From Sorex araneus (lineage: Eukaryota > Chordata > Mammalia > Eulipotyphla > Soricidae), in the NCBI RefSeq assembly GCF_027595985.1, contig NC_073305.1:105397535-105461534 (forward strand): DNA of 64,000 bases, in the 5' to 3' direction. The notes beneath the pieces are model-generated. The model had not been told where the DNA came from. It made no database searches and was given only the letters and a program-made list of their open reading frames with translations. The translations under genes and the position numbers were made by a program. This document shows, piece by piece, positions 22,645 to 36,530 of this stretch; position 1 is the first letter of the stretch, and each line of letters begins with the position of its first letter.

Positions 22645-22815
22645 AGGGCCACAGTGATAGTACAAAGGGTAGGACACTTGCCTTGCACATGGCCCACCCA
22701 TGTAGTTTTTAGATCCCTGTCACCAACCACATATAGTCTCCTGAGCCCCACCAGCAGAAATTCCTGAGTAGAGAGCCAGGAGTAGCCCTTGAGCATTATC
22801 TGGTGAAGGCAAAAA
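22645..22815 (+). mobile_element. SOR SINE, diverged
   Basis: Head CAGGGCCACAGTGATAGTACAAAGGGTAGG, TTGCCTTGCACATGGCCC, an insertion around 22697-22706, body AGAGCCAGGAGTAGCCCTTGAGC. Confidence 0.82.
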
Positions 22816-23739
22816 AGTGAATTAAATAAATAAATAACAGTTGGGATTATAGCTAAATAGTAAAATGCATTCTTTCCATGAATGAGGCTCAGTTTTTACT
22901 CAATCGAGAAATTTAAAAAATAATAAAACATCGTACAATATAGACTTTTCCCCTCCAAAACCATAATTTTCAAAAGTCTATTCATTTGACTTTGTAGGCC
23001 CTATACTCTAAGGGAAGTAAAAGTATTCAATAAGCAAAGCCTTGATTAATTTTAACTTAGGCTCACTCATACCAGAGCTATCACCCTTGATGAGACGCAA
23101 GGAGAGGCAGACAAGCAGAGAAATTAACTGTTTCTAATCAGTTTTGTCTAAAGTCTTGGATATTATTTGTGACAAGTAATTGTGTTGAAAGATGATTGCT
23201 ACTTTAATTCTGTTTACTTGTATGTCAGGATGGAGGGTTGGCATTCAGAGCTCTGATGTATAAAATCACTCTAAGCTCTTAGGATCTTTGCAGGACTAGT
23301 CAATGCAAAGAGTTTCCAAATCCTTCTGCCCCTGCCCTTCAAATATAAGGATTCTTAGGGGAATGCATTAGTTCAACATAACTTAATGTCTGGTGCACAA
23401 CTGGTGCTCTTCAGGGAAATTTACCCAACTACAACCAAAAGATACAGACACAGAGATAATGATCAGAGTCACTCTCCCTGGAATCTGCAGTCATTCAAAC
23501 TGTGAAAACAAATTGTTTTCAAAATTGCCTTGTGTTTTACATATTCTATTTTCCTCCATTTTGTTTATTCTATCCATTCTGTTTATGTTTTATCCAGTGT
23601 TGACTTAAAATATTGCAATCAAGAAAGCAAAAAACAAGTGTTCCTTCATGACAGATTAGGATGACCTGGCTTGATCTATTTCAGATTTTCTAGCTCTTGT
23701 AGCTGTATTCAAAATTCCAGGTCTGTCCTCTGCCTAACA
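22816..23739. other. No gene or repeat recognised
   Basis: Less AT-rich than its neighbours. I see no exon, repeat or RNA gene. Confidence 0.45.
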
Positions 23740-24060
23740 AGTACCAAAGGAATCTGTAGCTCCAAGTTCAACTCATGACATCAATAAATTCTGTTCGGAC
23801 CATGTGGAGGAATCTCTTCCTCTCCCAGTGACCCTTCACAGATTCATCTGAACTCAGCCTAAAGTTGCTTTCTCCCCATCAAAAATGTATCCATCCCCTG
23901 GAATTCTACTCAAATTTAAAAACCCTAGCTTGGAGCCCAGTGTGTAAACCTGTAGAGACCATCTACCTATACCAATAAATAGTTCAGTGTATATTTGGCC
24001 TTTTTATATCTATGGGTCATGCTTTCTGAATACTCTCACTCAAACTTTGTTTCTAGGGTC
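23740..24060 (+). mobile_element. Possible LTR remnant
   Basis: A TATA-like AAATTTAAAAACC (about 23922) is followed about 50 bp later by AATAAA (23974-23979), in a C-rich context (GGAGCCCAGTGTG). That spacing resembles an LTR promoter and poly-A arrangement. No termini, duplication or coding part was found, so this is tentative. Confidence 0.28.
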
Positions 24061-24810
24061 AAACAGTAATCACAAAATCAGATTTGCAGCTTTCAATCGC
24101 AGAGGGAGAAAAATCACTTTTGTTTGCAATCTTTCTACTTTAATTCTCTAGGAACACTTTTTTGCTAAAAACATGTCAGGAAATATCTTATGCCGGCCAG
24201 GAGAGCTTTGTTCTTTTGTGGGTACTGAAGGACCTCTTAGCAAAGAAAATGAAGTGGATGACTAAGTGCAAAACATTTATTACAGTGTTCTCCAAGCATG
24301 TTTTATATATAAAAAGTATTGACTACAGAGAGTGATTGGTATGTCAAGAATTTCATTTCAGGCAACAATTTTGTTATTAGACCAAGTCTCAGTTGTCTAC
24401 ACATTGGTTTTGTTCAGGAGATGTAACACAAGATAAATAAAAAAGAGAACTTTGAATGCTGTTATCTGCCATGCAGTACTTCTATTGTAAGTACAGATAA
24501 CAGTTCTAATATTTTTTTTCATTTCCTTAGGTACCAAATCTCTCTCTCACTGCGCAAGCTGCCCTTCACACAGGGGCTGATGTTTCAAATGCTCAGGGGA
24601 CCTGAGCAAATAATCAAATAGTTTGTGTCTTGGGAGAAGGAAAGACACTCTAATCTTTAAATTCAGCCTCTCTCCTGTTGTACAAAGAGCAACAGAAGTA
24701 TTTTGTATAGACTGGGATACCTCAATGAAGAGTCACTTAAAAGTGAATGCATCTAACACTGATCAATTCCCTGAATAGGTGATTACATATGAAAAGTAAT
24801 AAGATATCTT
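24061..24810. other. No gene or repeat recognised
   Basis: Nothing recognised in this 750 bp. Confidence 0.45.
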
Positions 24811-25351
24811 TGTGACACATTGGGTCCACAGAACTGGCCGTGGCAGTCCACCCAACCCCACCCACTGTGTATGGGACAGGGACGGAGGATCGCCCCAAGA
24901 GGGAGGATGGGTATGCACAGCCATATGATAGGATAAGACAAAGACAAGGCAGACAAAGACAACCAACAGCTCCAGGAGCCTCTGCAGGGAGAAGATTCAC
25001 TTTATTGCAATCAGGTTAGGTTTACAGACCTTAATAAAAAAGGGAGAACAATGGATGAACACCTTTGGAGGAGATACCCTGCATAAGCCTACAAGCTGTC
25101 AAAGAGCGTGTTCTGATTCCTCTCTCTCCCTGGATGGCTGGCAGATAATTAGCTTGCTCAATGGTCCCTGACATATTATTTTAGATATAGTGACTGGACA
25201 GTGCATCTAGCCATCTGAGGAGAGAGGGAGGAGTTACTGCCCAAAAGTCAAAGGGGCCCTGCCTGGGGAGAGGCTCCTTCCCTCTTGACCTGTTGGCCAA
25301 GGCTCAGGGGCTCACCCTCAACCCCAGCTGTTCCCCTAGTCATTTCCCACA
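24811..25351 (-). mobile_element. Putative solo LTR (ERV)
   Basis: GC-richer block with termini TGTGACACA (24811) and TTTCCCACA (25351), i.e. TG...CA ends on both strands. On the minus strand AATAAA (reverse of TTTATT, 25001-25006) lies about 190 bp from the 3' edge, a plausible R/U5 layout, with about 340 bp of U3. There are no internal genes. A flanking duplication is not evident, so the exact ends are unsure. Confidence 0.5.
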
Positions 25352-25731
25352 GCACCCCATGGTAAGAGTCATTATAGGAGCAGGTAAATTCATTCATGTT
25401 CCCAAACAAATTGATGTCTTTAGCTCAACTCCTTAGAGCTTGATTTTATATACACTCCTGGAGCCCCATTAGAAAAATATCAAATCTGCATTTGATTGCT
25501 TGCTCTTTTACATAAAATTCCCCAGGTGAATATTTTCTTGCTCTCATTGCATGATCAGCAAACCTCACTTTTAAATATGTCTATTCAATGTCCAGTGATA
25601 ACAAATAGACTATAATGAAAGAACAGAGGTTAGCAAGAGGTGGAGTGATGTGGAGACAATGATAGGAGGATGTTAGCACTTTGGTTGTTAAGTTTGGTAT
25701 GATACTTTGAAGGTTATAAACACTTAAACTC
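25352..25731. other. No gene recognised
   Basis: Purine-rich phrases at 25620-25690 (GAGGTGGAGTGATGTGGAGA) may be L1 3'UTR. Otherwise nothing. Confidence 0.4.
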
Positions 25732-25999
25732 ATCACGGTATCACTGTCATCCCTGTCATCCCGTTCTTCATCAATTTGCTCGAGCAGGCACCAGTAACGT
25801 CTCCATTGTGAGATTTGTTGTTACTGTTTTTGGCAAATCGAATACGCCACTGTTTCTTGCTGAATACTTGCCAGGCCCTGCTGTGTGGGCAGAATACACT
25901 CTGTAGCTTGCTGGGCTCTCTGAGAGGAATGAAAAATCAAACCAGGGTCGGCTGCATGCAAGGAAAATGCCCTACCCGCTGTGCTATCGCTTCAGTCTG
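25732..25999 (-). mobile_element. tRNA-RTE SINE, full length
   Basis: Minus strand: head from 25999, B box reverse of AAACCAGGGTC, body with a small insertion near 25850-25865 (TGTTTCTTGCTGAATAC). The 3' block is at 25770-25815, and the tail at the plus-strand left edge duplicates ATCCCTGTC. Confidence 0.9.
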
Positions 26000-26112
26000 T
26001 CATAAAGTAATAAATAAATAAAGATAAAATAATATATGTGTATCTTGAAATATAGATTCTTCAAGACAGTGATTATTATGTCTATCTTGCTAGACTAAAC
26101 ACTGGCTCATTT

Positions 26113-26270
26113 GGGGCCAGAGAGAGAGTATAGCTGCTTGCCTCGCATGAGGCCAGCCCTCATTTGAACTCTGGCACCAAATATTGTTCCCCAACCTCTA
26201 CCAGCAGTGATTCTCGTGCAGTCAGGAGTAAACCCTGAGCTTCTCCAAGTGTAGCCTTATCAAAAATAAA
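26113..26270 (+). mobile_element. Old SOR-type SINE
   Basis: Head GGGGCCAGAGAGAGAGTATAGCTGCTTGCC, GAACTCTGGCACC B-box region, GTCAGGAGTAAACCCTGAGC, A-rich end. Confidence 0.78.
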
Positions 26271-26769
26271 AAAATAAATATTTCTAAGCTTCAAGGTGAG
26301 AATACTAGATGCAATTATAATTTTGGGCCTGGAGTATCTCAACTACAAAACAGGTATACAAACTGTCTTTCGTCTCCCTCACCTCTAGCCCAGGTGTTGC
26401 CAATATATGAGTAGTGTTCTCTTGCACTTTGAAAAACATGAAGTGTTTATGTCAGTGGTTCTCAGGCTTGAACAATCATGCAGGTGTACTAAAATGTTGT
26501 TCACATGACAATTCCCAAGGTTTCTGACTTAAGCAGGCAGAGCAAGACTGAGAGTTTACTTCACTAGCTTCCCAGGCGACACTGATGCTGCAGGTCTGCA
26601 GAGCACAGGTTAAGATGAACTGAAATCAATTGCTTTCAAATGACATCCACTTTGCAGGATTCATTTCTCTCCAGCCTGCTCCTAACAAAGCATCTAAATA
26701 TGTTTTATATTCATATTTTATCAACATTCAAGTTATACAGTAAATTTTGTTCAAAATAAGGGTTAAAGT
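26271..26769. other. No gene or repeat recognised
   Basis: Ordinary mixed-composition DNA. Confidence 0.5.
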
Positions 26770-27024
26770 AATCACTATATCACTGTCACTGTCATCTCAC
26801 TGTCATCGATTTTGCCCGAGCAGGCACCAGTAACGTCTCCATCGTGAGACTTGTTGTTACTGTTTTTGGCACATCAAATACACCACAGGTAGCTTGCCAG
26901 GCTCTGGTGCAGGCAGGGTACTCTCGGTAGCTTGCTAGGCTCTTCAAGCTGAGCGGAGGAAACGAACCCGGGTCGGCCATGTGCAAGGCAAAAGCCCTAC
27001 CTGCTGGGCTATCACTCCAGCCCT
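26770..27024 (-). mobile_element. tRNA-RTE SINE, full length
   Basis: Well preserved on the minus strand: GGGCTGGAGTGATAGCCCAG head, CCCGGGTTCG B box (26963-26974), body, 3' block and (AGTGATA)n tail at 26770-26805. Confidence 0.93.
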
Positions 27025-27231
27025 ATGAATTTTTCTTTTGAAGCTGGTAAGAAACTTTATAATATTTTAGAAATATATTATAATATCTGTAATATCTTAA
27101 AAATATGATTTACATATATAAAAATTAAAATTGGAGGTATGTTCTATTACATGTAAACAAATATTACTTCAATTGAAAACTGATACTATCCAAGGTCTGC
27201 AGCAACTAGAACAAGTATTACCATACAACAA
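27025..27231. other. AT-rich spacer
   Basis: Contains an imperfect AATATNTTA repeat at 27060-27110. Confidence 0.5.
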
Positions 27232-27395
27232 TTTTTTTAAATTATGTTTTAGTAAGGCATTGCAATTTGCAAAGTAATACATAGTAGAGTTTGAGATGCA
27301 CAATGTTCTAGCACCAATCCTACCACCAGTGTAAACTTTCCTCCACCAGTGTCCCCAGGTTTTCTCTGACCTCCTACCCATATACCCTGCCTCCT
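27232..27395 (-). mobile_element. L1 3'UTR fragment
   Basis: Plus-strand phrases GCACAATGTTCTAGCACCAATCCTACC and CTCCACCAGTGTCCCCAGG are the reverse of the L1 3'UTR seen also at 50380-50460 and 61300-61400. T-rich left edge fits a reversed tail. Confidence 0.6.
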
Positions 27396-27837
27396 AGACA
27401 GGCACATTTTCAAGCTTTTGTTATTGTAGTTTGGATCACCTGCTTACAGCTGTGTGGCTCTGTGGTTGAAATATATACACATTCCATACTTCAACATAGT
27501 CAATTTATCCAAGGCTCCTGATTCATCCTGCAACTTTTTCCTTCTTTCCTCCCTCAAATGCTTTCCATCTCTGTCCTTCTCATTCCTATAAACTAGGATA
27601 AAGAATAATCTCAGTATCTCTGTATAAGATATATGTGTTTGTGTTTGCATATACTTCTTATTTGCATTCTGAAGTATTACCTGTTTTATTTATATCTAAG
27701 ATTTACTTTTAAAATTTTAATCAAAACAAAATGTTAATGAGAAGAAAAATAGTAAAAATAATCATTACAAAATATTTATAATTTTTGAAGCAGTATATGA
27801 TAAGTGAACTAAAATATTATTTTTAAGTATTCATTCC
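27396..27837. other. AT-rich DNA, nothing recognised
   Basis: Possibly further L1 3'UTR just after 27395. Otherwise nothing. Confidence 0.4.
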
Positions 27838-28008
27838 TCTCAAAGAGCCCGCAAGCTACCAAGAGTATTGCGCTTGCATGGCAGAGCCTGGCAAGCTACC
27901 CATGGTGTATGCGATATGCCAAAAACAGTAACAATAGGTCTCACAATGAGACATGTTACTGGTGCGAGCTAGAACAAATCGATGAGCAACTGGATGACAG
28001 TGACAGGT
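27838..28008 (+). mobile_element. tRNA-RTE SINE, 5'-truncated
   Basis: Starts in the body at CTCAAAGAGCCCGCAAGCTACC, without the tRNA head, and runs through GGTGTATGCGATATGCCAAA to the GATGACAGTGACAGG tail. Confidence 0.9.
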
Positions 28009-28324
28009 TTATGTAGATTTGAGAATTTGTCCCCCAAAGAGTAATACAATATTCATAAAGTTAGACAAAAGATTGATATAGGCAACAAGAGTAATCAAAT
28101 TCAAATTCTTTGGTATCACTAACTCATTATAGTCTTTAAAATTATTGAGGACTGCAAAATATTTTGTATACATGGGTTATATCAAATATAGTTTACATTT
28201 TACACATTAAACACAAATTTTTATAAATTTATTTGTAAGTTATTTTTAAAATAGCAAAAATAAAGCCCCAGTAGCATAGCTTTGTTTGAAAACACATCTT
28301 TAAATTTTAATTTATGAGTATAGA
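28009..28324. other. AT-rich pre-insertion DNA
   Basis: Flank into which the processed pseudogene inserted. No gene signal. Confidence 0.5.
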
Positions 28325-30442
<2,118 letters not shown>

Positions 30443-30456
30443 GAAGAAGAAGAAGA

Positions 30457-30632
30457 GGGGCTGGAGCGATAGCACAGAGGATAAGACATTTGCCTTGCAC
30501 TCGGCCAACCCGGGTTTAATTCCCAGCAACCCATATGGTCCCCCGAGCACTGCCAGGAGTAATTCTTGAGTGTATGAGCCAGGGGTAAGCCCTGTGCAAT
30601 GCTGAGTGTGTCCCAAGAAGCAAAAAATATAT
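30457..30632 (+). mobile_element. SOR SINE at the pseudogene's poly-A tail
   Basis: GGGGCTGGAGCGATAGCACAG begins 14 bp after the ZNF410 poly-A run, and the element ends in GCAAAAAATATATATATA. A-rich tails are preferred integration sites for L1-driven SINEs. Confidence 0.93.
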
Positions 30633-31939
30633 ATATATAGAAGATGAGTTTTGTTTCACATAATTGAAAATTTCTAACTTTTGGTTTAATATAAAAAAAT
30701 GGGATTCAGTTGATCTATATTATATTATATATATTACAATATATTATATTGAAATATAGAAAGGAAATGCAATTAATAATTTTTCAAATAACATTGACTA
30801 TCCTTGTGTAGTATTACACTGAATTTTAGCATTATTCTTAATATTATAGTTGCATAGAATTAAAACTGAATCAATAAGCTTTTTATACTCTATTACATAT
30901 TCTATTACAATAAAATCCACTGGTCCATTTTGCACTTAAGATGGATATTTTATCCATGCATGAGTTTATTATGTAAGTCATTGGTTCACTAAGTTATATA
31001 GTGTGTACCAGTGTTACCATGTCTCATTTCATAATTTTAAAAAAATTACATTTGTTAATACTAAAATAATATCAGAAAATTGTTTAAGTATTAGAATTAT
31101 AAGTTCCTAATCATATCCATAAATTATCCAAAACTGTAATTTTTGCTTTAAAGCTCAAATTTTATTACTCTCAAGTCATTTTCCATGAAAATATGACCTA
31201 ACTTATTTACATAAAAATGCTTGACAAATGCCCAAGATTGTAAGTTATACAAATACATTTATATCTATCAGTTATTATTTCAAGAAAAAGTAATCGTTTA
31301 TTTAAAAATCTAGCAGGTATTTTCAACACAAAAACCACAGATAGCTTTTGATACAATTATCCTACTTTGATAGCCAATGAAAGTGTTTTATTCAACTGTT
31401 TCTTCATGTTGCAAAAATTATTAAAGATTAGTATGCTCAAGGTTAAAGAGCTAATGAAATTAATGCATTTTCCTGCTCCATTAAGGACATTCTTATGTGA
31501 AATTATCCATGTAATTTAAATTTTTAAAGTATAGGTAAATGACAGAAAATGAAAAAGACTAGTGATACAATGTCATGCAGTTACCTTGATTCTGGGTCAA
31601 GACATCTGCTGTTTCACTCATCATTGCTTCTACATCATCAGTGAAAACGCCAATACTGTGAAAAAGCAAATAGCATCTATTATTATGATAGATGTTTTGA
31701 CCTCACAGACCCCATGGGCAATGCAAATCTTATCAAACACACATTAGTTAACACCAAAATACAATAAAAGAATCATAAGTAAAGCTGTTAGCAATATTAA
31801 AAGCTTATTTTTAACACATGCTAAATAGCTATTTTTTTATTATTTTAATTTATATACATATATTTTAAAGAGAGTTTTGTTCAGAATTTTTTAACTTGAA
31901 AATGATTATTTGAAAGAATTTATCTACAACACTAACCTT
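30633..31939. other. AT-rich DNA, nothing recognised
   Basis: TA-rich stretch at 30715-30760. No repeat family or gene recognised in 1.3 kb. Confidence 0.5.
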
Positions 31940-31952
31940 AAAAATTGATTCT

Positions 31953-32323
31953 CAGATAGAGAAGGGAACACCAAGTAAAATGTGGTTGGAGGCCACGCAG
32001 GGGAAGGGTGATGCGTGCTGCTGAAAGTAGACTAGAGACTTAACACGATGGCCACTCAACACCCCTATTGCAAACCACAACACCCAATTGTAGAGAGAGA
32101 ACAAAAGGGAATACCCTGCCACAGAGGCAGGGTGGAGTGGAGGGAGATGGGATTGAGCAGTGGGAGGGATGCTGGGTTTATTGGTGGTGGAGAATGGGCA
32201 CTGGTGAAGGGATGGGCTCTCGAACATTGTATGAGGGAAGCAAGAGCACGAAAATGTATAAATCTGTAACTGTACCCTCACGGCGATTCACTAATTAAAA
32301 AATAAATAAATTTAAAATTTTTA
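31953..32323 (+). mobile_element. L1 3' end, 5'-truncated, recent
   Basis: 3'UTR with the motif AGAATGGGCACTGGTGAAGGG and the end TGTACCCTCACGGCGATTCA, then an A-rich tail. The perfect 13-bp duplication AAAAATTGATTCT (31940-31952 and 32324-32336) delimits it. Open frames on the minus strand here are accidental. Confidence 0.93.
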
Positions 32324-32337
32324 AAAAATTGATTCTT

Positions 32338-32508
32338 GGGGCTGGAGCAATGGCACAGTGGGTAGGGCGTTTGCCTTGCATGCGGCCGACCTGGGTTTGA
32401 TTCCCAGCATCCCATATAGTCTCCTGAGCATCGCCAGGGGTGATTTCTGAGTGCAGAGCCAGGAGGAAACCCTGTGCATTGCCAGGTCTGACTCAAAAAG
32501 CAAAAAAA
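32338..32508 (+). mobile_element. SOR SINE inserted in the L1's own TSD
   Basis: Complete copy. It starts right after the 3' duplication of the preceding L1 and is followed by AAAAATGATTCTT (32512-32524), a third near-copy of the same target word. Confidence 0.93.
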
Positions 32509-32524
32509 ATAAAAATGATTCTTA

Positions 32525-33081
32525 AGGGAGGAGTTGATCAAAAGAATAAAATAACTCTTAATATAGGGTTTTTAAGTTCCCAAGCATCGCGTCCTACACT
32601 GAGAACAACCCTGCCATATTCATATCTTACAAATTAATATCTGAGTTTTATCCCAGAATCAAAAAGCTGAACCAAAAAGTAATCTTTTAGGGTTGACTAC
32701 AAGTCCTGTAGTTACAAGAGCCCTTGTGGCAAAAGTAACGTATGCAGAGAAAACTCTACAAGTGTTCATTCTTTTGAGTTCCTTTTCTTCTTTGTGATGA
32801 CTACAGGAATCTTTCCTTAAACACTCCACTGATTGACTAATATTTTTCTCTGTATAATTTTCTTTTCTAATTTTGAATGCACATCCAGAAGTGTTCAGGA
32901 ATTCCTCCCAGCTCTGTGGTTGGTCAGTATTTCTAGCAGTGCTCAGTCCTGTGGGTGTAGGGGATAGAGATTGGTTCTCCCTCATTCAAAGCATGCCTAT
33001 CAAGCTCTCTGACCTTTATCAAATTTTTTAACATATCTTTGGACACAAACATAAGTATTAGTTTTATAATTCACTTCTTTT
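32525..33081. other. No gene; possible old SINE traces
   Basis: A minus-strand frame of 108 codons (32659-32985) has no recognisable domain. Plus-strand phrases near 32880-32990 (GTGTTCAGGAATTCC, CAGTGCTCAGTCC) hint at a very old reversed SOR SINE inside it. Confidence 0.4.
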
Positions 33082-33173
33082 TGGTGCTCAGGGGACCTTA
33101 TGAGATGCTGGGAATCGAACACGGGTTGGCGTGCAAGGCAAACGCCCTACCCGCTATGCTATCACTCCAGCCC
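33082..33173 (-). mobile_element. SOR SINE, 3'-truncated (head only)
   Basis: On the minus strand this is only the first 90 bp of SOR: GGGGCTGGAGTGATAGCATAGCGGGTAGGGCG through the B box to CCCCTGAGCACC. The distal body and A tail are absent although the head is well preserved. ATTCAC words lie on both sides (33070 and 33175). Confidence 0.88.
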
Positions 33174-35369
33174 CGATTCACATTTTCTTAGTTTTTTCAA
33201 ATAGACTTTTTATTTGCTACATCTTTAGAAATTGATAAAAAAATGAAGAACCATTAAATTAAAATTTAATACAGGAAAACATAATGAGAAGAATGTATGC
33301 TTTTTCAGAATTTCTACGAGTTAAAGTCTTCTAACAAACCAAGTATTTTTTTCTAAAGATATTATTCAATAAACAGACAAAAGAACTGCTATGAAAGATA
33401 TAAAATACCCTGTGGTCATATTTCTAAGCCATTAGAAACAAAATAAAATAGACAAGCTATTATTTTCTAGAAACACATATATTAAACCCAAGCATTCTTC
33501 CAGTTTAAATCCAAATCCTCTTTTTCCCATTTTGTTTCACTCACTGATTAATTTTGAATAGATTTTCTACACAAAGCTTTATGGTTTCCTTGGTAATAAT
33601 ATAATTAACCTAGTAAACGTTATGTATTTGTACTACAGACTGAAACATATTTTCTTGCATACTAATTAAGGAGTCATTTATTATTTCTAGTCAAAACAGA
33701 CAGAAGAAAAATTGGGGCTCTCAGATCCCATACCATCTGCATTCTTAATAAGAGCAGATATTGAATTGGAACATTTACAGGGACAAATCATTTAGAAATA
33801 TGGTTTGTATTAGTTGGAAGCAAGTTTGTTAAATATGGCCTTTAAAAGTACATGTAGCTTAGCAAAAACATTTTTCTAGTATAATCTACAAAGGCACAAA
33901 TGACTAGCGTCAATACAAACACATTCATTAGTCAGTATATTTGTTTCTCTAAGTTCACTTAAAAACAAGGTTTTAATTTGAATAGAATAATTTGTTTAGT
34001 TAATATATATTATCTCCTGGTTAGATGCTTAGCAAAACTTGGAATACATTTGTCCCTACCATTTTTCAAGGAGCCACTAGTCCTTAAAGATCACTATAAT
34101 TTAAAATTATTTTCTAGAACTTTCATAAACCAAGTGAAAACATTCAATTGTATGCATTAGTTGATATAATTTCTCATCATTCCCTCCATTTTGAAAATCA
34201 AAATTTTAAGATAATCCTTCAGAAATTTTCTTAAACTATACAAATATGTGGATATTAGAATATGTAGAAAAAAGTTTCTCTTTATTTTACAAGTGTACTT
34301 TATCTCAAGAATCAACTGTATGCAAGATTACTAATAACTGGTTTTGAAAAAGCACATATTACCTTGTGTATTAGATATTATTCTCCTATTAATTAATGTA
34401 CTTAATCACCACATGTCTATATTTGTCTTATTTTCCATTGACGGCACAGATTTGGGCTACAAACCTCTCAAATCTTAAACATCACAATGTCATTAATTGG
34501 TGTAAACATTAGAATCACATGAAAAGATGACTAAATAAGAAGTGTTTACTGAGAAGAATTTGTAGGAGTAAAACCAAGTAATATTAAATATTTCCAGGTG
34601 ATTTTTAAATATTCACATGGCATAAGAAAAGGCAGGTCAATTTACTAGAATATTCAGTATTTTTTAAAGCATATTTACATTAATTTAAAAGTACACTTAA
34701 CTTTTTTGTCATACTGTTTTCTAGAAAAAAAATTTTAACATATGCTTCAGACACTTTAATGGTTACTGATTACTGTGACTTACTCTGGTGGAGACAATAC
34801 ATCCTATAGCAGCAGGAAATGTTTGTCTTGCTGATTGCTGCATCCACATTTCTTTAGTCCAAAACCAGATCGCACAGAAAGTACTTGACAAAGAGTGGAG
34901 CATAGGTTTTTGTGTGTTAGGAAGGTCAAAAGCCTTTTGTTAAGACAAATCTTTAATTCAAGAAGAAAATTGAAAACTTGTTTCTAACATTTAATCAAAC
35001 CTCTATGCTTTGCATAGAAGTCTGTGGTTTGCACAAATGTCATCTGTCCATACTTTTTAATTATTGAAATGTTACTTGGAGTAGAGGTTACTTGATTTGT
35101 TCTAACTACACAGCAAATTCACAAACTTGTGAGGCACAGACTAGGCAATATTTGCTCACTCATCAAATCTTTCAGAAAACCTCTAACCTAGTATCTTTAC
35201 ATTTTATTCAACCTGTTCCTGCCATTATATATAAACTTTCATTTATCATATGAATGAAACTGGATTCATGTAAATGGATTTCAGAACAAATAAGATGCTC
35301 TCTTAGGATCTTCTGCCTTCTGAAAATGGGATTAAATTTCTTTACCTAACACTCGTGGCCAGAAGAAAG
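33174..35369. other. AT-rich DNA, nothing recognised
   Basis: The longest repeat-poor stretch (2.2 kb) of the window. I recognise no exon, RNA gene or repeat. Being free of recent insertions it is the best place here to test for conserved non-coding sequence. Confidence 0.5.
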
Positions 35370-35607
35370 AAGAACGTTTCGATTATGGCACCATATGGTT
35401 CCTCAATCATCACTAGGTGCAGCCCAGGTGGCGGCGAAGCACCACCAGAAAGGGACGGGTAATCCTGCCACTGCAAGTTTCCCAGGCTCTGAGCTGCAGG
35501 AAGTCCTGGCGCCCTTGGATCAAACTCTTGCTTGCTATGTCAATAGTGGCTCCAGGTTTTCTGAGCACCCCTGGGAGAAAATCTTAAAAAAAAAAAGAAA
35601 GAGAAAT
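35370..35607 (+). mobile_element. SINE-like element with poly-A tail (uncertain)
   Basis: A SOR-like phrase CACCATATGGTTCCTC and the ending GGTTTTCTGAGCACCCCTGGGAG plus a run of A enclose an unrelated GC-richer middle (35415-35530). It may be a composite SINE or a small retrocopy. I do not recognise the middle. Confidence 0.35.
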
Positions 35608-35621
35608 AAATAATATCCAGA

Positions 35622-35790
35622 GGCTGGAGCGATTGTACAGATAAGGTATGATGTACCTAGAGTGAAGTCAATCAGGGTTGATCTCTGGCATCCTGTATGC
35701 GCCCCAAAGACGGCCAGGAGTGATTTCTGAGTATACAGCCAGGAATGACCATTGAGCACTGCTGGGTGTGGCGCCCAAACAAATAAATGG
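35622..35790 (+). mobile_element. SOR SINE, diverged head
   Basis: AGGCTGGAGCGATTGTACAGATAAGG head with the central part mutated. The body AGACGGCCAGGAGTGATTTCTGAG and the end GCTGGGTGTGGCGCCCAAAC are clear. Confidence 0.85.
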
Positions 35791-36341
35791 AAACAAAAAT
35801 GAAATATCCCTAATTGTAAAACCAGTATCTGGTACTTTCTTTGCAAGGTATAGCAGGAATGCACATTTTGTTTTGACTTTTATTGTTTTAATATTAGCAC
35901 CAATCAGATGGTCAAGATTTCCTTTAAATAACAAAGTCATAGATTACTTTTCAAAAGTTGCAGTGGTGCCTGAAGTCTCTAGAATCCCTTTAGTATACTA
36001 CTACATGAAAGTAATTAACACACTCAAATTTATATCTATGTAGAAATAGATATTTCTCTAAGGTGGTCAGAACTTCCAGTTTCTAGTTCTGCCTATAAGT
36101 ACCCTAGGAGGCACTAGTCCATCTTAATTTCTAGTCAAAAATAAAGTAAAGCAACAGAAATTAAGAAAGGGTACAAGGCAGCCTGTTGCTCCAAGATTAG
36201 AGAGTCAAGTTAGACTCTCTAGGACACAGAGTGGAGGTTATTAGAGCAGATACACAAAATCACGAACTGACTTGGGATTCAAACCAGAGCAAAGAAAGGC
36301 TAGAATGTTGTAAATGGAGTTGAAACAATAATAGAGACATT
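35791..36341. other. No gene recognised
   Basis: The frame at 35768-36043 starts inside the SINE end and has no recognisable domain. Confidence 0.45.
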
Positions 36342-36530
36342 TTTTTGTTTTTTTTTGTTTTTTTCTGGTTAGGTTGGTTCGGTTTGATTTGGTTTGGTTA
36401 GTTTGGGGACCACAGACCTGGCGATACTCAGGAATTATTCCTGAAGGTGATCAGAGCACCATACGGGATGCTATTGAACCCAGGTTGGCAGCAGTGCAAG
36501 GCAAATGCCCTCCCAACTGTATTATTGCTA
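36342..36530 (-). mobile_element. Old SOR-type SINE
   Basis: T/G-rich left edge, then GGGGACCACAGACCTGGCGATACTCAGG, ATGCTATTGAACCCAGGTTGG (reverse B box), GTGCAAGGCAAATGCCCTCCC. Confidence 0.8.

Noticed and set aside
32659-32985. 108-codon minus-strand frame
   Set aside because: No domain recognised, and it overlaps traces of a decayed SINE.
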